The position numbers were made by a program, and so were the translations under genes. A stretch of 9,551 bases of DNA from a bacterium (GTDB lineage: Bacteria > Cyanobacteriota > Vampirovibrionia > Gastranaerophilales > Gastranaerophilaceae), in the NCBI GenBank assembly GCA_017995595.1, contig JAGOIO010000035.1, positions 1 to 9,551 of the forward strand, written 5' to 3'. This document shows, piece by piece, positions 6,790 to 9,551 of this stretch. Every line of letters starts with the position of its first letter. The stretch's first letter is position 1. The notes beneath the pieces are model-generated. The model had not been told where the DNA came from, did no database searches, and saw nothing but the letters and a program-made list of their open reading frames with translations.

Positions 6790-7640
6790 AAACTAACCTC
6801 TTTTGAATAGTTATTAAGTTGTTGTTTTTCTTCATCTGAAAGATTAAAAATTTCTTCTTCATTTGGAAAAGCACCACTTTTAACGTCTTCTATATAATTT
6901 TCTACACAACTTGTGATAAGTTTTTGCATATCACCATATTTTCTTGCAAATTTTGGTTTAAAATCTGAAAATTTTCCAAAAACATCATCAGATACTAAAA
7001 TTTGTCCTGAACAATATCTTCCTGCACCAATACTAAGTGTTGGAATATTGATATTTTCTGTTATAAATTTTGCACTTTCTTCAGGAACAAGTTCAAGGAC
7101 AATAGCAAAAGCTCCTGCTTTTTCGAGCTTTTTTGCACTTTCAAGCATTTGGATTGTTTTGTCAAAGGTTTTACCTTGAATATTGTGTCCGCCGATAGTA
7201 TTTTGAAATTGAGGCGTAAATCCTAAATGCCCAAGAACCGGAATTCCGCTTTCTGTACATCTTGATACAACTTTTAAAATATGGTCATTTTCGCCTTCAA
7301 TTTTAATAGCTCTTGCACCTGCCTTGATAAAATCACCCGCATTTTTAATAGCTTCTGTTAAATCTGCATGGTAGCTCATAAATGGCATATCGCCAATAAC
7401 CATAGCTCTTTTTGCACCTCTGGCAACAGCTTTTGTAAAAACTAACATTTCGTCCATTCCAACGCTATGTGTTGTTTCGTATCCCAAAGCGACCATAGCT
7501 AAAGAGTCTCCGACAAGTATAATATCAATGCCTGCTTCATCAAGGTATTTGGCACTAGAGTAATCGTAAGAAGTCAATGCCGTTATTTTTTCGCCGTTGT
7601 TCTTTAACTTTTGAATTGTATTAACACTTATCTTTTTCAT
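6783..7640 (-). CDS. panB: 3-methyl-2-oxobutanoate hydroxymethyltransferase (ketopantoate hydroxymethyltransferase)
   Basis: Transfers a hydroxymethyl group from 5,10-methylenetetrahydrofolate to alpha-ketoisovalerate, the committed step of pantothenate synthesis. It is a TIM-barrel enzyme, usually decameric. The 285 residues include the expected metal ligands and catalytic residue: Asp45 (LVGDSL), Asp84 (IGDMPF), Glu115 (IKIEG) and the general base Glu183 (VLELVP). Other family signatures are TSYDYSSAK (23-31), GHLGFTPQ (137-144) and SIGAGRYCSGQILV (203-216). A charged C-terminal tail of about 20 residues (from about 262) is longer than in E. coli PanB. An AGAAGG ribosome binding site (7647-7652) is 6 bases before the ATG. 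It follows yvcK by 18 bases and overlaps panC by 7. A reductase for ketopantoate (PanE or IlvC) and panD are not in the window. Confidence 0.97.
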   Translation of the reverse strand: MKKISVNTIQKLKNNGEKITALTSYDYSSAKYLDEAGIDIILVGDSLAMVALGYETTHSVGMDEMLVFTKAVARGAKRAMVIGDMPFMSYHADLTEAIKNAGDFIKAGARAIKIEGENDHILKVVSRCTESGIPVLGHLGFTPQFQNTIGGHNIQGKTFDKTIQMLESAKKLEKAGAFAIVLELVPEESAKFITENINIPTLSIGAGRYCSGQILVSDDVFGKFSDFKPKFARKYGDMQKLITSCVENYIEDVKSGAFPNEEEIFNLSDEEKQQLNNYSKEVSLC

Positions 7641-7658
7641 ATAAAGCCTTCTTTAAAC

Positions 7659-9005
7659 TTATTTTTGTTTTGAGTGTGAACCACCGAAAAGAACGTTATC
7701 TTTTTGTTGTTGACGGCGATACCACAAGTAAATTGCTCGTGCAACTCTGTGAGAGCTATGTCTTAATAAACCTTCTTTATTATCTTCAATTAATTTTTTA
7801 GAAACAATTTTAACTCCTAATTTCTTGATATTTTCTGTATCAAGTTTTACAGGGAATGAGTGGGCATTTTTGTATTTCTCTGCTAAGTTATCAGGAAGTG
7901 TATCGTTTACCAAAACAGCATCAATAATTTTTTTACTTCCGGCATGCTTCATTATTGCGTTAATATGGTCCGAAACATTATAGTCAGAAGTTTCTCCCGG
8001 TTGTGTCATAATGTTGCATACATATATTTTTTTAGCTGTTGATTTTGCAATTTCTTCTGATATTTCTTTAATCAATAAGTTTGGAATTACACTTGTATAA
8101 AGACTTCCGGGTCCTAGGATAATCAAATCAGCATCTTTTATTGCTAAAATGACATCTTCTAAAGCCTTACATTTTTCAGGGTCTGTAAATAATCTTTTAA
8201 TTTTACCATGAGCTTCAGGAATTGTTGATTCACCCTTTATAATTCTACCGTCTTCAAGCTCCGCAACAAGTTTCATATCGTCTAACGTTGAAGGTAAAAC
8301 TCTTCCTCTTATCGATAAAACATTTGAAGATTCTTTTACTGCTCTAACCATATCTCCTGTAATTGAACACAAGGCTGTTAAGAAAAGGTTTCCAAAACTA
8401 TGACCTTCTAAACCTTCACCGGTCTTAAATCTATATTGAAATAATTTTGTAACTAAATCTTCATCATCAGCTAATGCTGCAATACAGTTTCTAATATCTC
8501 CGGGAGGCAAAATTCCCATTTCTTCTCTTAATCGTCCTGAACTTCCTCCGTCATCTCCGACCGTTACAACAGCTGTGATATTATTTGTAACTTTTTTAAT
8601 GCCTTTTAGTAGCATTGATAAACCTGTTCCGCCACCTACAGCGACTATTTTGGGTCCTCTATTAAGTTTTCTTCTTCTATATAATGCTTCAAGCATTGTT
8701 TCTTTCTCTCTGCCGTTATTCATATCTAGCATTGAAAGATTTGTTTTTTGCCAGCCTTTAAAAAATAAAATTGCACCAATTCCAACGAAACCTAAAGCAA
8801 CAACACCTGAAGGTGCTTTTAGTGCAAAGTGCCTGATAAATTCCATTGTAAAATAAATAGGTCGCATATTGAAAATTATCATAACTCCTAGAGCCATTAA
8901 TATTGAACCTATAAAGATGAGAGCAAACCAGCGTTTTACTTGCAATCCTGGTAATAACCATACTGCATCTTTCGGCATTTTAATATCTTCTTTAAAAATT
9001 CTCAA
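7659..9005 (-). CDS. yvcK: YvcK/CofD-family protein with N-terminal membrane anchor (gluconeogenesis factor)
   Basis: A predicted UDP-sugar-binding regulatory protein of the YvcK/GlmR group, needed in Bacillus for growth on gluconeogenic carbon and for normal morphology; that role is taken from family knowledge. The 448 residues begin with a short cytoplasmic stretch, then two transmembrane segments (about 25-46 and 67-84) and a basic linker (RRRK at 110-113). The soluble core starts near 118: VAVGGGTGLSMLL (121-133), VGDDGGSSGRLREE (149-162), PPGDIRNCIAAL (167-178), EGHSFGNLFLTAL (200-212), ILGPGSLYTSVIPNLL (296-311) and NIMTQPGETSDYNVSDH (331-347). It is distinct from CofD itself, because the pattern is YvcK-type. 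The proposed start is a TTG, 7 bases after an AGAGGGAG ribosome binding site; the next in-frame ATG is at 8978 with only a weaker site. The gene precedes panB by 18 bases. Confidence 0.93.
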   Translation of the reverse strand: MRIFKEDIKMPKDAVWLLPGLQVKRWFALIFIGSILMALGVMIIFNMRPIYFTMEFIRHFALKAPSGVVALGFVGIGAILFFKGWQKTNLSMLDMNNGREKETMLEALYRRRKLNRGPKIVAVGGGTGLSMLLKGIKKVTNNITAVVTVGDDGGSSGRLREEMGILPPGDIRNCIAALADDEDLVTKLFQYRFKTGEGLEGHSFGNLFLTALCSITGDMVRAVKESSNVLSIRGRVLPSTLDDMKLVAELEDGRIIKGESTIPEAHGKIKRLFTDPEKCKALEDVILAIKDADLIILGPGSLYTSVIPNLLIKEISEEIAKSTAKKIYVCNIMTQPGETSDYNVSDHINAIMKHAGSKKIIDAVLVNDTLPDNLAEKYKNAHSFPVKLDTENIKKLGVKIVSKKLIEDNKEGLLRHSSHRVARAIYLWYRRQQQKDNVLFGGSHSKQK

Positions 9006-9012
9006 TTTTTAG

Positions 9013-9020
9013 CTCCCTCT
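9013..9020 (-). promoter_or_regulatory. Strong ribosome binding site supporting a TTG start for yvcK
   Basis: AGAGGGAG on the minus strand lies 7 bases before the TTG at 9005. The alternative ATG at 8978 is preceded only by AGAAGA and sits 34 bases from this purine-rich site, so initiation at the TTG is favoured. This adds nine residues (MRIFKEDIK) to the product. Confidence 0.7.
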
Positions 9021-9057
9021 TTATTCTCAATATTTTCTCATTTTCTTATATTTAAAA

Positions 9058-9551
9058 CTAAACCCAACCTGATTCTTTAACTCTGTTGAAGTTAACAGGT
9101 ACAGGTTTTATAAGCTCATACGCTCTTCTTGCTACTACCAAATTGTTTGGTGCTGAAGCGGAGAAGTGTATAGAATCGACTTTTACAGGTGTAAAACCTT
9201 TTGCGTTGTTGTCAATTCTTGATGTCTTAACGATTGTATGTAATCTGTTTATGCAAGGTGGAATATCAACAACATCTTTACCATCATAGTCTATTTTACC
9301 TTCAACAGTATAAGATTTGTTTATTTTTAATTCATTAACGACTCTTATTTTTTCGAAATCACCGACTTTTTCCAAAGTATCGCCTGCTTCACCATAATAA
9401 AGCAACCAATTAGAGCATTTTTTAATTGCTCTTGCTATTGCACAAGAAAAAGAAAAATCTTCACTTGCCATTTTATACATAGCACCGTGCGGACGAACAT
9501 ACTCTACTTCTGCTCCGCAAGCTTTTGCAAATGTCATTAAAGCTCCAACCT
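9058..9551 (-). CDS. Divergent LamB/YcsF (PxpA-like, 5-oxoprolinase subunit A-type) protein, 5'-truncated
   Basis: The C-terminal portion (at least 163 residues) of a LamB/YcsF-family protein; the gene continues beyond the right edge. An internal ATG at 9537 is not the start, because codons for VGAL immediately before it match the conserved GAL of PxpA. PxpA normally works with PxpB and PxpC to open 5-oxoproline to glutamate with ATP. Visible signals are VGALMTFAKACGAEVEYVRPH (in pieces), with PHGAMY matching the conserved PHGxLY, an EAGDTL segment near the usual LAGSEL, and NELKINKSYTVEGKI where PxpA has EVFADRGY. The late CVHGD motif is replaced by SIHFSASAPN, so key positions have diverged and the substrate may differ. 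It lies 52 bases upstream of yvcK; no pxpB or pxpC is seen. The family is fairly sure, but I give no symbol because the activity is uncertain. Confidence 0.75.
   Translation of the reverse strand, partial: VGALMTFAKACGAEVEYVRPHGAMYKMASEDFSFSCAIARAIKKCSNWLLYYGEAGDTLEKVGDFEKIRVVNELKINKSYTVEGKIDYDGKDVVDIPPCINRLHTIVKTSRIDNNAKGFTPVKVDSIHFSASAPNNLVVARRAYELIKPVPVNFNRVKESGWV

Noticed and set aside
9006..9057. Separate promoter for yvcK in the 52-base gap
   Set aside because: TATAAG-like sequences occur, but no -35 element is found at 16-18 bases; the gap alone does not justify a call.
8575..9289. Open frames opposite or offset within yvcK and the PxpA-like gene
   Set aside because: They overlap conserved coding sequence in other frames and show no independent family features.
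9058..9537. A complete short gene starting at the ATG at 9537
   Set aside because: In-frame codons upstream encode VGAL, which matches the conserved PxpA segment, so the gene is cut by the window edge.
1..9551. CRISPR arrays, tRNA or rRNA genes, transposases, attachment sites, riboswitches
   Set aside because: No spaced direct repeats, cloverleaf-like segments, terminal inverted repeats, mobile-element proteins or long structured leaders were seen; gaps between genes are all under 70 bases.

Overview
The window is an AT-rich, gene-dense bacterial stretch without rRNA, tRNA, CRISPR or insertion-sequence signatures. Gene content suggests a Gram-negative-type envelope (a lipoprotein parvulin foldase), and YvcK carries an N-terminal membrane anchor. 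The low GC together with this gene set would fit a gut Melainabacteria/Vampirovibrionia (Gastranaerophilales)-like genome. That assignment is an inference from general resemblance and has not been tested; low-GC Clostridia-type relatives are the main alternative.

Layout. Bases 1-1906 read rightward: the 3' end of mfd (transcription-repair coupling factor), then 15 bases later a lipoprotein with a parvulin peptidyl-prolyl isomerase domain. A strong bidirectional hairpin terminator (1926-1958) separates these from everything that follows, which all reads leftward. The leftward genes form two tight groups. Upstream in transcription order is 9551-4982: a 5'-truncated, divergent LamB/YcsF (PxpA-like) gene, yvcK, panB, panC and a membrane protein of unknown function. 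Gaps in this group are 52 and 18 bases, followed by overlaps of 7 and 16 bases. A 68-base gap with a plausible promoter follows. The second group (4913-1973) is a Gfo/Idh/MocA oxidoreductase, a CDP-alcohol phosphatidyltransferase (pgsA-like), trmL and nnrD, with gaps of 16 and 5 bases and a short overlap.

How they fit together. panB and panC catalyse two steps of pantothenate (CoA precursor) synthesis. nnrD repairs damaged NAD(P)H, trmL modifies the tRNA wobble position, pgsA-like makes phospholipid headgroups, and yvcK is linked to central carbon and cell-envelope homeostasis. Apart from the PxpA-like and membrane genes this is ordinary housekeeping content.

I found no convincing undescribed multi-gene system. 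The most interesting single item is the membrane protein at 4982-5899. Its N-terminal half resembles YggT/YlmG membrane proteins, and its C-terminal half looks like a degenerate class III nucleotide-cyclase fold. Two genes (yvcK and this membrane protein) appear to start at TTG codons supported by good Shine-Dalgarno sequences.
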